DNA from: Kiritimatiellia bacterium
GTDB taxonomy: Bacteria > Verrucomicrobiota > Kiritimatiellia > RFP12 > UBA1067
Assembly: GCA_027858965.1 (NCBI GenBank)
Contig: JAQIBS010000245.1
Span: 1-63,432, forward strand
DNA length: 63,432 bases
Reading direction: 5' to 3'
Shown here: positions 18,054 through 27,050 of the stretch, in pieces
Position numbering within the stretch: the stretch's first letter is position 1
Layout: every line of letters starts with the position of its first letter
Position numbers and translations under genes: made by a program
The notes under the pieces: model-generated
Told to the model about the DNA's origin: nothing
Databases searched by the model: none
What the model saw: only the letters and a program-made list of their open reading frames with translations

Positions 18054-18239
18054 AGGGGGCTCCTTAAATAAATAAAATTCAATATCCAGCACAGAACGGT
18101 TAATACTCAAGTAATATGAGAGTCAACCTGGATTCGTTCTTCTGTGATGGTCTTACGATTAATAATCTTTTAACAGGCTTAAGTATACGCTATGTCCATC
18201 ACCCCAACCAGCATGAAGTTAAATGAAATTGTCCTCTTA
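18054..18239. other. intergenic, promoter region of the DUF6941-like gene
   Basis: This AT-rich stretch must hold the minus-strand promoter of the DUF6941-like gene. No clear hexamers, RNA or other gene are seen. It ends at the left outer arm of the inverted-repeat cassette. Confidence 0.4.
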
Positions 18240-18707
18240 ATTTGGATACTCCGCAGAATGTGTGGGTAAGATATGGCGTTGCGGATCGCGGGATGTCGTG
18301 TGTTCTGAGAGTCTTTAGCGATATTTCTTGGTTGTGATGGTATAGGATTATCTCGTAACAAGATGTTCTGGGCGTCAATTAAGAGAGATTTGCGTGTACG
18401 AGTAGGTGTAAGAGTAAGGGATTCGATGAAAAGATCACTATTTGACCATGAAGATCTGAGGGTGTACCAGACGGCAATCGGATTTGTGGGGTGGCAGGTC
18501 AAGTGCACCCAGGAAGCCACCGAGGGCAAGAGCTACCTCGCCGATATCGTGCGCATGCTCGTGGCGTGGGAACGAAGTCTGGAGGAAAGATGACAGGTCA
18601 GGACCGCAAACACCGTACTCGTACACCTACTCTTACACCAAATCTCCTCAGCATAATCAGAGGCACAGGAGTACATCCTGACCCACAGATTCTGCGGAAG
18701 ACCCAAA
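18240..18707. mobile_element. nested inverted-repeat cassette around a four-helix-bundle gene remnant
   Basis: Two pairs of inverted repeats are nested. The outer arms, 18240-18269 and 18678-18707, are 30 bp each and match at 25 positions (core TCCGCAGAAT). The inner arms, 18385-18416 and 18616-18646, match over about 31 bp with two mismatches and one indel. They are built of a 12-bp word, GTGTAMGAGTAG (M = A or C), repeated twice. The remnant gene lies between the inner arms. No transposase is present. A non-autonomous mobile cassette or a hairpin-forming repeat unit is the inference. Confidence 0.6.
18426..18593 (+). pseudogene. internally deleted four-helix-bundle (23S rRNA IVP/bAvd-like) protein
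   Basis: The 55-codon frame begins like a four-helix-bundle protein of the family encoded in 23S rRNA intervening sequences (FDHEDLRVYQTAIGFVGWQ). It then jumps to what looks like the end of the last helix (YLADIVRMLVAWERSLEER). The family is normally about 115-130 residues, so roughly the two middle helices are missing in frame. Related proteins include the bAvd accessory factor of diversity-generating retroelements, but no reverse transcriptase or template repeat is visible here. It lies exactly between the inner inverted repeats of the surrounding cassette. Confidence 0.65.
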
Positions 18708-18710
18708 AAT

Positions 18711-19538
18711 TTAAACGCGATAATTGGAGTTTTTTTTGCTGTTTTTGCGGCTGTAGGCAATAGCGAAAATACCCACTGCAATCAAACCTATGCTAATCGT
18801 CTGACTTATAGAGAGGGGGCCGACAGCCGCCCGGGGATCGCCCCGCAGAAATTCAATCATGAATCTTATGATCGCGTAGGCTATCAGATATACACCGGTG
18901 ATGAAACCTAATTTCTTATATTTTTTAGGAAAGAGTATGAATAGAACAATGAAGAGGGTTAGGGTTGCGGCACTCTCTATCAGCTGGGTTGGGATGACCG
19001 GTAGACTTTGTGTAGCGCTCTCTGGAATCAACGGGGGATTTGAGGAACTCTGTTCCCACCAAGCCGGACTGAATTTAGGGAAACATACACCTGTTTTACT
19101 TTGCGTGATTTTTCCATAACAGCATCCGTGCATAAAACAGCCAATTCTGCCAAAAGCATGACCTAACGGTAAAACTGTTAAAATCACATCAGAGAGCTCG
19201 AAAAGGTTGATCTTCTTAATCTTTATATAGATGAGCGTAAAGATTGAAGCAAGGATAAATCCGCCGTAAAACATCAGGCCACCCTGATCAAAACGTAATA
19301 TCGACGCAGGGGACGCTGCAAATTCCGCATGCCAGTGTTCAATTACATAAGCCAGCCGTGCTCCGACAATTGCTGAGAGCATCAACCCTGTCAGCATGGA
19401 AGTCAGCTGATCCGCATTCTTGCCGGAACGTTTGCAGAGCCATACCGCCACCTGCCACGAGCAAAGGAACCCTAGCGCCATGCAAAGTCCGTATGAGAAA
19501 ATTTTGATAGGTCCTATTTGAAAAAGAAGTGAATGCAT
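18711..19538 (-). CDS. lgt: prolipoprotein diacylglyceryl transferase Lgt
   Basis: A 275-residue integral inner-membrane enzyme that moves diacylglycerol from phosphatidylglycerol to the lipobox cysteine of prolipoproteins, the first step of lipoprotein maturation. Seven hydrophobic segments are visible. The family signature occurs as GHAFGRIGCFMHGCCYG (about residues 126-142; the usual form is GRxGNFxNxE/G), preceded by GGLMFYGGF and followed by PTQLIES, with the C-terminal GEFLR-like segment FMIEFLRGD containing the conserved Arg. Length is normal. The ribosome binding site is weak. It is monocistronic and convergent with the cassette to its left. A substrate lipoprotein signal with lipobox SGC occurs in the fucosidase remnant at 38.3 kb. 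Confidence 0.95.
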   Translation of the reverse strand: MHSLLFQIGPIKIFSYGLCMALGFLCSWQVAVWLCKRSGKNADQLTSMLTGLMLSAIVGARLAYVIEHWHAEFAASPASILRFDQGGLMFYGGFILASIFTLIYIKIKKINLFELSDVILTVLPLGHAFGRIGCFMHGCCYGKITQSKTGVCFPKFSPAWWEQSSSNPPLIPESATQSLPVIPTQLIESAATLTLFIVLFILFPKKYKKLGFITGVYLIAYAIIRFMIEFLRGDPRAAVGPLSISQTISIGLIAVGIFAIAYSRKNSKKNSNYRV

Positions 19539-19819
19539 GATTTATTGCTTTTCTTTGCTAATTGTTCAAATAAATTTACTATAAACCAACTTGAGCCCGA
19601 AGGACAGTCGAAAAATATAGTTTTGACGAAATGGGTGGGCCCTGAGCTTGCCGGAGGGCATTGCTTTTGTTTTGCATGTGAAGGGCATTGCTGTGTCGGC
19701 GGAAATATGCACCAATCGAGAGATGCGCCCTCATGAAAAAGTAGAATAACCTTATTTTGCGGATTTCCTGTATCTTTGCTAATATAACTACAGTTTTATC
19801 AGGTAAAGGTTGGCTGTAA

Positions 19820-22800
19820 ATGGATTTTAGCGATATTGATAAATTTGAAGAGAATGATGATCCCTCGGAACGCAAACATCGTGGTTGTTTTACCTCCCTG
19901 TTTCGTTTTTTCCTGATATCAGCTGCTGTTATTGCCGCTGTGCTTACTCTGGTTGCCTGGTTTTTGACTACTGATCTTGGCCGTCTTTGGCTACTTAACA
20001 AAATCAATCACTCTATTGCCCCTGCACATCTGAGAATTTCGGAGTGGCAGGCAGGGATTCTGCATCCTGTTGAATTGAGTGGTGTTGAGTTTGATTCCCC
20101 TGAACAGGGCGTTCATGTGGAGTGTCGTCAGATCTTGTTTTCAAAGGGTGTCCTGGGCTTGCTTCCTGTGGGCCGTTTGAGCCTTGGGGCTGTGAATCTA
20201 ATTGATCCTGTGGTGATTATGGATAGAGTCTCGGCCGATGAACGTAAACCAGCCCCTGCAGCATCCGATTCGAACGGCGGATTTTTTATGCCGATTGCGG
20301 ATGTTAGTGGAAAAATCTATCTCGAAAATGGAACAGTTGTTGTTAAAGAGAGGGAAGGGCAGAAGTTTATTGCTGATCAGCTGGAGGGTGAATTGCTGGT
20401 GGATTCCTTCTGGCAGCCATTCGGTTTTAAAATTTCAGGCCGGGCTGGTAACGGTAAAGTTGATTTAACCGGTGATTTACAGAGCATTTATAAACTTTTA
20501 AATGGGGTGGATTCTGAGTATGAGGATAAGCTTGTACTGCAGCTGGAAAAGGTGGACCTCTCTGCATTTTCGCCATTGCTGAAAATGGTGGGTGGTAGGG
20601 ATGTCCTGCATGCAGGCATTGCAGAAGGGGCTTTGACCTTTAAACGAACCGGCTTGACAGGGGTAGATATTGAAGGCGGTATGCTCGTTGACGGGTTGCA
20701 GCTTGTTACCGGTAAAGATAAGTACTCTCCAGCAGGAAATTCCGCGCTGATGATTGATGCACAGGTTGAGGATAATCGCTGGATTTTCAAAAGATTTGAT
20801 TTCAGCTCCCCCTGGATTACAGCAAAATTGCACGGTTCATTGCAGAGGGTCAATGACAATCGGTTGGTTGCCGGTGAAATTAATGCTGATGTGGATGCGG
20901 ACCTTGCTGCCATTGCTCGGGATTTCAGATACGCCCTTGCTATTGATAAGGAATTTAAGGTTGAACAGGGATCACTTAAAGGTGCTTTTGAACTTTCCGG
21001 CAGTAGCGATAATATCAGGGTTGAGAGTAATTTAAAAACCAGCCAGATTAAAATGCTTTATAAAGGACGCTCTGTTGCGTTGAATCGTAACCCTTCCCTT
21101 AGTTTTAAGGTCGTTTTCCCCCGTGATAAAATGCCGGAGCTGGAAGAGTTGAAGTTTGACAGCTCCTTTGCCAATATATACGGTAAGGGCACGATTGAGA
21201 GAGGGGTGATCAAGGGGTATCTTGATCTGACTCAGTTTTCCACAGACTTTAAAGGACTTTTAAGCAGTGATATTACCTTTGCCGGAGCAACTCACTTTGA
21301 TTTCTCCACAAGGCCCTCCGGTAAAGATGTCGCCTTTGATTTAATGACTAAGTTCTCTAAGCTCAAGTATAGCTCAAAAGGAAAAGGGAGCACTTCAATT
21401 GAATCCGGTAGTCTGAGCTGTGGAGGTTCTGTTGTGGGGGCATCCCGTGCATCAAGTTTTAAAGATCTGGATTTCAATGAGGTTGATTTTGATCTGCGCT
21501 TGATGGATAGCAGAGCGCATGGACAATTGAAGCGCTATGTGCCGGCTAAGCGGAGCGAGGTGGTCCCTGTTTTACGCGGCTGTACATTGAACTGCAATAT
21601 CAATATGAGTGATGTGGTTAATGCCCTTGGCGCTTTGATGACAAAGTCTGAATTTAAGGATGCCGCCAGCTGGAAAGGAAGTCTGCTGTCAAATATGGCG
21701 ATTGAGTCAGCTAATGGAATTGCGAAAGTTCGATTTAACGGATCAGGAACTGATATTGGATTTACAGTTGCTAAGAAAAAAATGACAGAGCCTAATCTGC
21801 AATTTTCCGGTGCGGTAACATATGATTCAAATAAAGATAGTCTGGTTGTTAATCAGGGAGTGCTCTCATCAGAACTAGCTCAGGTTCACATTCCTGAGTG
21901 GACTGTTGATTTTGTGAATAAAGGTGATGATATCCGGTTTAATGGAAAAGCCGATGCAGAAGTTGATATCGCTCTTCTCTATCCGCTGCTTTCCAACTCT
22001 GCAACGCCGGGGTATGATCAGGTTAGTGGAAACCTTGCTCTTAAACTTGATGCGCAAAGTACCTCATCAGGTACCGAACTGGGAGTTAATGGAACTTTGT
22101 CGGATTTCTATACGTTGATCGATAATGAAATTTCATTCTTTGAACGTAAGGCCCAGCTGACTGGTGATTTTTTAATAGCTGATGATGGCGGACATGTGAA
22201 AATACAAACGCTTAAGCTTTATTCCGGGCTGGTAGATGTTTTTGTGGATGGACGAGTTGATAATATAGGAAAGGGTGCTCAGGCCGATTTGCAGGGCGAT
22301 ATGGAATTCAACTTTGATACACTTGGGAAACTGCTTAAGGTTCGTGGCATTGATGAATGGAATATGACCGGACACAAGAAGCATCCATTTAGTTTGAAGG
22401 GACCTGTGACAGAGGGACTTTCCGGTTTTTTGCAGAAGGGGAAGTTTAGCGGTGCGGGCTACATGGCCTCTCTCAATGGACTCGGGCTCAGTGCTGGTGG
22501 TGCGGATGTCACATTTGATTTAGCCCACAGTCGTTTGAAGTGTCGGTGGCAGCCACTTTTGAATGGAGGACAATTGAATTTGCAGCCGGTCTTTGACTAT
22601 GGCCCCCGTGGAACAGTCTTATCCCTGCCTGATGATATCCAGCTCCTTAAAGATGTTAAAATAACACAGCAGGTGGTTGACAACCTTCTGGTGCATTTGA
22701 ATCCGATGTTTCATGGGAGTGAAGTTCATAAAGGATCTGTGGATTTAAAGGTGAAAAGTTTCCGCTCCGATGTAGTAAACAATAAGAATAATCTGTTTTT

Positions 22801-23254
22801 CGATGCAGATATTGCTTTTAATGACTTGGATATGACGCTATCTCCATCCATGCGACAGCTGCTCTCAATGATTAAAGTCAGCAACTCTCGCTATCAGGTT
22901 AAGAAGCTGCTGATGCATGTTGTCATTCGTGACGAGCGTGTGCATATTGATCCCGTTACTATGGTGTTCTCAAATCAGCCGGTCTCTTTCAGTGGGAGTG
23001 TCGGTTTTGATTCTACCATTAAGTATTTAATCGAGATTCCGCTCTCTGATGCAATTGCTGCTAAAACAGGATTGAAGATTTCGAAAGGTCTTACCGTTAA
23101 AGTGCCTGTAACCGGAACCGTTGATAACCCCAGGTTGGATACCTCTGCCTTGGAAAATGCAGTTGGCGATTTCTTAAAGAAAACCATTGGCGAAGAGGCA
23201 ATGCGCGGTGTCGGCGACTTTTTACAGCAGTTGACCGAGGAGTTGCGCAAATAA
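19820..23254 (+). CDS. AsmA/TamB-like inner-membrane-anchored protein
   Basis: An 1144-residue protein with a short cytoplasmic N-terminus, one transmembrane helix (about residues 29-50, FFLISAAVIAAVLTLVAWF) and a long periplasmic region of repeating beta strands. The region just after the helix (LGRLWLLNKINHSIAPAHLRISEWQAG) resembles the start of AsmA/TamB/YhdP-type bridge proteins, and the last 250 residues resemble an AsmA C-terminal domain (NPMFHGSEVHKGSVDLKVKSF ... VPVTGTVDNPRLDTSALENAV). Such proteins form hydrophobic grooves that carry phospholipids between the membranes. Its presence supports a diderm cell. Its stop codon lies within the first bases of a dispersed repeat that also follows the FtsB-like gene. 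Confidence 0.8.
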   Translation: MDFSDIDKFEENDDPSERKHRGCFTSLFRFFLISAAVIAAVLTLVAWFLTTDLGRLWLLNKINHSIAPAHLRISEWQAGILHPVELSGVEFDSPEQGVHVECRQILFSKGVLGLLPVGRLSLGAVNLIDPVVIMDRVSADERKPAPAASDSNGGFFMPIADVSGKIYLENGTVVVKEREGQKFIADQLEGELLVDSFWQPFGFKISGRAGNGKVDLTGDLQSIYKLLNGVDSEYEDKLVLQLEKVDLSAFSPLLKMVGGRDVLHAGIAEGALTFKRTGLTGVDIEGGMLVDGLQLVTGKDKYSPAGNSALMIDAQVEDNRWIFKRFDFSSPWITAKLHGSLQRVNDNRLVAGEINADVDADLAAIARDFRYALAIDKEFKVEQGSLKGAFELSGSSDNIRVESNLKTSQIKMLYKGRSVALNRNPSLSFKVVFPRDKMPELEELKFDSSFANIYGKGTIERGVIKGYLDLTQFSTDFKGLLSSDITFAGATHFDFSTRPSGKDVAFDLMTKFSKLKYSSKGKGSTSIESGSLSCGGSVVGASRASSFKDLDFNEVDFDLRLMDSRAHGQLKRYVPAKRSEVVPVLRGCTLNCNINMSDVVNALGALMTKSEFKDAASWKGSLLSNMAIESANGIAKVRFNGSGTDIGFTVAKKKMTEPNLQFSGAVTYDSNKDSLVVNQGVLSSELAQVHIPEWTVDFVNKGDDIRFNGKADAEVDIALLYPLLSNSATPGYDQVSGNLALKLDAQSTSSGTELGVNGTLSDFYTLIDNEISFFERKAQLTGDFLIADDGGHVKIQTLKLYSGLVDVFVDGRVDNIGKGAQADLQGDMEFNFDTLGKLLKVRGIDEWNMTGHKKHPFSLKGPVTEGLSGFLQKGKFSGAGYMASLNGLGLSAGGADVTFDLAHSRLKCRWQPLLNGGQLNLQPVFDYGPRGTVLSLPDDIQLLKDVKITQQVVDNLLVHLNPMFHGSEVHKGSVDLKVKSFRSDVVNNKNNLFFDADIAFNDLDMTLSPSMRQLLSMIKVSNSRYQVKKLLMHVVIRDERVHIDPVTMVFSNQPVSFSGSVGFDSTIKYLIEIPLSDAIAAKTGLKISKGLTVKVPVTGTVDNPRLDTSALENAVGDFLKKTIGEEAMRGVGDFLQQLTEELRK

Positions 23255-23340
23255 TTCGGCGCACCGAATTATACGATTCCGCTGTGCGGAATAGCTATAT
23301 GGAGGGCCGATTTATTAGCAGTCCGTTTTGCGGGGCTACG
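23249..23340 (+). repeat. dispersed 3'-end repeat with tandem mini-hairpins, copy 2
   Basis: About 31 bp are identical to copy 1 at 13281. The palindrome ATTCGG-CGCA-CCGAAT is followed here by a second perfect one, ATTCCGC-TGTG-CGGAAT, then the conserved block ending TTTATTAGCAG. The stop codon of the AsmA-like gene is part of the repeat. Confidence 0.75.
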
Positions 23341-23411
23341 CCTTGACGCTGGAGATTGGAGGTACGGTGGGGGTTATGAATCAGCACACTAAGCAAAACG
23401 TCCTTGTTGTT

Positions 23412-23461
23412 GTCCGTGATCGTCCGTGACTGTCCGTGATCGTTCGTGACTGTCCGTGACT
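23412..23461 (+). repeat. five 10-bp words, GTCCGTGATC/GTCCGTGACT
   Basis: Five perfectly phased decamers alternate between two word types and lie 45 bp before the transglutaminase-like gene. They fall between it and the AsmA gene's 3' repeat. Confidence 0.85.
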
Positions 23462-23505
23462 GTAAATTATCGACAGATAACTGTAAACTGAAAGAAGATT
23501 TTATA

Positions 23506-25218
23506 ATGACAGATAAAGAGATGGAGATGAGTTCTGCGGCAGTTACGCTTTCAGACATGGAGATTTTTATATTCCCTGAATTGATGTACAGCCTTGTTTT
23601 GGCTAATATTATGTCGCCTCGGATATGGACTTGGCGGGATGATCCCTGGTTTGAAAATGTTGAGAAGATGAAACCTTATAAACGGATGCAGCGGTTGAAA
23701 CAGTTTATAATGGAACATTATGTCTTTAACTTAGATTTGGAGACATGGGGCTTAACCACCCAGAAAGAGCAACTGGAACGATTTGGGAAGATTATGGATC
23801 CTAAAATGATCTCAGGATCAAATGCACTGTTTGGCTATCAGGGCGATGCCTATTACTTTGATATTGATATCCGCACCCATTTCGGACTGGATAAGTATTC
23901 AACTGAAACTATTCCCTATTGGAAAACTGAGACAGTGGAGGCCATGGATGCTTTCTGCTATCGCGATGGCTTTGAAACCGGCGCAGGGGAGTGTGTTTCT
24001 CTTGCGGCTCTATATGCAGCGGCGCTCTTTGTAGTCGGCCGCATTCCGTTGGATGATATCTATATGATGGCAACTCCCTTGCACTCCCAGAATTTTGTGG
24101 ATGTGAGAGACGGGGTCCTCATCAATAATCGTAGGCTGGTTACTAAATCCATGTGGTTTAACGGAACTCAGATCTCAGGCCAGGCTCGTCGGGCTCTTGA
24201 GAATGAACAGATCACTATTGTCTCTCATCCCACGGGATGGATTCATACGCTCTACGATCGGGCTACCATATCACGAGAGCGGTTTGAATATTTTTCAGAT
24301 ACGCTTAATGGTTATCTGAAAACAAGGCTGACCCCTGAAATTCTAGGCAATTTTTTGAGACAGAATCCTGATTGTCGACAGTGCTTTGTTCTGCGTTGGC
24401 CGGTTCGTGGAGTTGACCGTTTCCTTATGTTGGATCAGGCATTCAGTTTTGAGAGCGAAAGTGCCTATCGGGTAACGGATAATACCCGCGAAAAACTGCT
24501 GGATGCTATTCCGATAGAGGAGTTTTCCGCATCTTATCTTCCCTGTAAGGTGATACTTAATGATATTGAACTTTTTGTAAAATCGCATTCAATTGACCTC
24601 GATAAAGAGAATGATCGCTCGGCTTTGATGGCTGAGATAGGGGATAGTTGCATAAGTGCCGGTGAAATGGTTCAGCAACTTGTTGACTTTTGTCACACCA
24701 AGCCACGACTGCCGGATATTGAACGGGTTGAACTTGATAGCAGCGAAGCTCCCATTGAACTCGATTCTGAGATGACGCGTAAAAATGTAATTGAATACCT
24801 AGGAAAAATGCGTGAAAAGAATGTGACTGTGAATATGGCTTTTTATGCCTTGCGCGATTTATTAGCAACTGACCCTGGACCATTTATTAAAGCGGCCATG
24901 GAACGCAATCCTGTATGTTTTAAAGAGTCTGTAGATCTGCAACTTGAAGATTTGCTGGATAAATTCGATGAGTGGCCTGATGTGTCAATTTACGATGGAA
25001 ATGTGCGGTTGGCACAACCGGATGAAGTTTGGAATTTTAAACGTGGAGATGGTTTGGAAAAGGCCTTGACTGTTGCCTGTATTCTTAAAAAACGAGGTTT
25101 GTATGACACTCTCAGGGTTACAGTCAATGCCGGTAACGCCGAACTGTATCATCAGAGTGATCTGATCTGTGCTTTCCCCTCTGCCAAAATATCCTGCCCC
25201 TCTGAGTGGCAGCTGTAG
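23506..25218 (+). CDS. transglutaminase-like cysteine protein, function unknown
   Basis: A 570-residue protein with no signal peptide. The central region has the layout of a transglutaminase-like fold: C163 in GAGECVSLAALYAAAL, H193 in ATPLHSQNFVDV and an Asp about seven residues later (D200). This is the Cys-His-Asp order and spacing of papain-like transglutaminase cores, which in bacteria act as proteases or amidases. The remaining domains are not recognised; the C-terminus is rich in hydrophobic beta-strand segments. The start was moved 20 codons into the longest frame because the upstream part is encoded by the decamer array, and AAAGAAG lies before the chosen ATG. Regulation by PhoB is not evident; the next gene has its own PHO box. 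Confidence 0.6.
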   Translation: MTDKEMEMSSAAVTLSDMEIFIFPELMYSLVLANIMSPRIWTWRDDPWFENVEKMKPYKRMQRLKQFIMEHYVFNLDLETWGLTTQKEQLERFGKIMDPKMISGSNALFGYQGDAYYFDIDIRTHFGLDKYSTETIPYWKTETVEAMDAFCYRDGFETGAGECVSLAALYAAALFVVGRIPLDDIYMMATPLHSQNFVDVRDGVLINNRRLVTKSMWFNGTQISGQARRALENEQITIVSHPTGWIHTLYDRATISRERFEYFSDTLNGYLKTRLTPEILGNFLRQNPDCRQCFVLRWPVRGVDRFLMLDQAFSFESESAYRVTDNTREKLLDAIPIEEFSASYLPCKVILNDIELFVKSHSIDLDKENDRSALMAEIGDSCISAGEMVQQLVDFCHTKPRLPDIERVELDSSEAPIELDSEMTRKNVIEYLGKMREKNVTVNMAFYALRDLLATDPGPFIKAAMERNPVCFKESVDLQLEDLLDKFDEWPDVSIYDGNVRLAQPDEVWNFKRGDGLEKALTVACILKKRGLYDTLRVTVNAGNAELYHQSDLICAFPSAKISCPSEWQL

Positions 25219-25429
25219 TGGTGGTGGTTGCCTCTGCCGTGTTTTGCGCGTCCCCTACGGGAGGCACACTACACGATGTGAGTTTAAAGAGTTGAAGGTT
25301 AAAAGGTTAAGGAGGTTTCCGCCTCTGATATGACGGCGTGACATGTTGTCTCATTGCTAGACCCCGTTCGAAGAGGGTTTCGAACGGCAGGCGGTGTCCG
25401 TTTTCATTTCCCACGATTTAAATACAAAT
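25219..25429. other. intergenic with a perfect 9-bp hairpin and a purine-word array
   Basis: CCGTTCGAA and TTCGAACGG (25364-25387, 6-base loop) form a strong hairpin without a T tract. A run of related words such as AGTTGAAGG and TTAAAAGG (25283-25318) resembles the arms of the inverted repeats after the porin gene. No gene is seen. Confidence 0.6.
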
Positions 25430-25470
25430 CTAACAATGTGCTAACCTTGAAATAACAATACTTAACAATA
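25430..25470 (+). promoter_or_regulatory. PHO-box array upstream of the phosphate porin
   Basis: The motif TAACAAT, or a close variant, occurs at 25431, 25442, 25453 and 25463, spacings of 11, 11 and 10 bp. Direct heptamers with 11-bp period are the geometry PhoB dimers recognise in proteobacteria. The array ends 62 bases before the porin start. Confidence 0.65.
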
Positions 25471-25531
25471 ATGTGACGCATTAAAGCCAGACAAAGTTTG
25501 GATTGTGTTAACAGATAAGGAAGGGAAAGAT

Positions 25532-26704
25532 ATGACAATAAAACGGATAGCAAACGTATTAACTGTTGTGATGTTAGTTGCTGGTACTGCGGTGGCATCT
25601 GAAGAGTCATCTTGGCTGAAGCCGATCTTTGATGCGGCTAAGCTTTATGAGGACAAAGAGAGTGATGTGCTTCAAAGCATTGCTCTTACAGGGCGACTGC
25701 AGGGAGATTTATATTCCTTCGGTGACAATGATGATACCCATCTGGAAGATGCCATGTGGCGTCGATTCCGCTTTGGAGCAAAAGCTAAGATCTTTCATGA
25801 TTTTACATTGCACACAGAGATGGACCTGGACATGAATGAGGCCGACTCAGGACACTGGGATAAATTTTACCTGCGCTTGACAGATTCTTACATCAAATGG
25901 GACAAATACGAAGAAGCTACGGTTAAAGTGGGTAAGCAATCTGCTGGGTTTACGCTTGATGGTGAAACATCATCAAAAAAACTGATTCTTCCTGAAAGAA
26001 ACATTGTTGCAGGGAACTTCTGGTTCGGTACGGAATATTTTACCGGGACATCAGTCAATGGCGATATAGATGAGTGGAGCTACAAAGTTGGACTTTTTTC
26101 AGCCAGTGGCGAAGCGGAGTACGGTCACTTTGACAGTGGATACTTCGGACTTTTCTCCGTTGGCCACAAAACAGGAGAAAAGGGTTCTCTGCGCCTTGAT
26201 TATGTTTACAACGACCCCGATTACTCCAGCAACTATAGCGACTTCAAAGGAAAGAATGCTGTCGGCACTGCCAATCACGCCCATGTTCTTGCTTTGGTAT
26301 ACGAGCAGATGCTTTCTGACAAGCTAGGGGTTCAGTCCGACATTGTCACATCGAAGGGAATCAAGGATAATTCAAATGGGATCGATCAGAGCGATCTGGT
26401 TGGCCTGAGTGTTACGCCATTTTATAACTTAACAGATGATTTACAGTTAGTCTTGCAATATGCCGGCGTGACAAGTCTTGAGGGGGACGCTGATGTACAA
26501 ATGTCGCGTTATGCTTATCGGAATGCAGATAAAACCAAAGCTGAGACTGCCCATAACGTTCTGCTTGGGTTTAACTGGTACCTCTATGGTCATAAACTCA
26601 AATGGCAGAATGCCCTTGAATACAGCTATGCCGTGAACATGCGTGGTTCCGGTGATGATTATCACGGATATGGATTTACCTCCGCATTCCGTTTAAGCTG
26701 GTAG
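25532..26704 (+). CDS. phosphate-selective porin (OprP/OprO type)
   Basis: A 390-residue outer-membrane porin with a signal peptide (about residues 1-22, ending GTAVAS). It has the amphipathic beta-strand pattern of 16-stranded trimeric porins and the OprO/OprP family hallmarks: WRRFRFGAKAKIFHDFTLHTEMDLD near residue 70, a conserved KVGKQ segment, and a C-terminal aromatic strand (YGFTSAFRLSW) with the terminal Trp typical of BAM-assembled barrels. OprP-type porins bind phosphate or pyrophosphate. AAGGAAGGG lies before the chosen ATG, nine codons into the longest frame. The PHO-box array upstream and the pst operon downstream place it in the Pho regulon. A terminator follows, so it is transcribed separately from pstS. 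Confidence 0.85.
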   Translation: MTIKRIANVLTVVMLVAGTAVASEESSWLKPIFDAAKLYEDKESDVLQSIALTGRLQGDLYSFGDNDDTHLEDAMWRRFRFGAKAKIFHDFTLHTEMDLDMNEADSGHWDKFYLRLTDSYIKWDKYEEATVKVGKQSAGFTLDGETSSKKLILPERNIVAGNFWFGTEYFTGTSVNGDIDEWSYKVGLFSASGEAEYGHFDSGYFGLFSVGHKTGEKGSLRLDYVYNDPDYSSNYSDFKGKNAVGTANHAHVLALVYEQMLSDKLGVQSDIVTSKGIKDNSNGIDQSDLVGLSVTPFYNLTDDLQLVLQYAGVTSLEGDADVQMSRYAYRNADKTKAETAHNVLLGFNWYLYGHKLKWQNALEYSYAVNMRGSGDDYHGYGFTSAFRLSW

Positions 26705-26728
26705 GTCTCAAAGACCATAATGCAAAAA

Positions 26729-26765
26729 CAAAGCCAGTGCGTACTTAGTACCATTGGCTTTTATG
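26729..26765 (+). terminator. rho-independent-like terminator of the porin gene
   Basis: A stem of nine pairs, AAGCCAGTG against CATTGGCTT (one G-T pair), with an extra inner GTAC/GTAC stem, is followed by TTTATG. It lies 24 bases after the porin stop. Confidence 0.7.
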
Positions 26766-26794
26766 TTAATTAAAGGTGCTGGCTACGCGTTTTC

Positions 26795-26905
26795 TAAAGT
26801 TAAAGAGCTTGATGGGAACACCAAATTGATGCGAAAGCACTGCAAGTGTATTTTGCAATTCGCTCCGTAGCTACCTTGTTGCGCTGCTCAACCCCTTCAA
26901 CTCTT
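26795..26905. repeat. inverted arms of 8-bp purine words before pstS
   Basis: The left arm contains AGTTAAAG and AGCTTGAT. The right arm, read on the other strand, contains GTTAAAAG, AGTTGAAG and GGGTTGAG. The arms are imperfect complements, like the other word-array hairpins here. Confidence 0.55.
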
Positions 26906-26938
26906 TTAACAATTTTCTAACAAAACGCTTACGACAAC
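26906..26938 (+). promoter_or_regulatory. PHO box upstream of pstS
   Basis: Three units, TTAACAATTTT, CTAACAAAACG and CTTACGACAAC, repeat exactly every 11 bp, matching the words before the porin gene. The box lies 112 bases before the pstS start, and further TTAG-containing words lie closer to the gene. Confidence 0.65.
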
Positions 26939-27050
26939 CAAACAGTTTAGATGTAAAATTAACGCAAACAGAGAAATTCTGTGTTAAGTGTTAGCGGATA
27001 ATGGTTAGCCGCATTTACACTAAACTAACAAATCAATGGAGATTCATATT

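Noticed and set aside
18240-18707. A diversity-generating retroelement
   Set aside because: The four-helix-bundle gene resembles bAvd, but no reverse transcriptase, template repeat or variable repeat is present.
18491-18763. Plus-strand frames over the 18.5-18.7 kb cassette
   Set aside because: They run across the inverted repeats and the 3' end of lgt and have no coding signature; only the four-helix-bundle frame is homologous to a known family.
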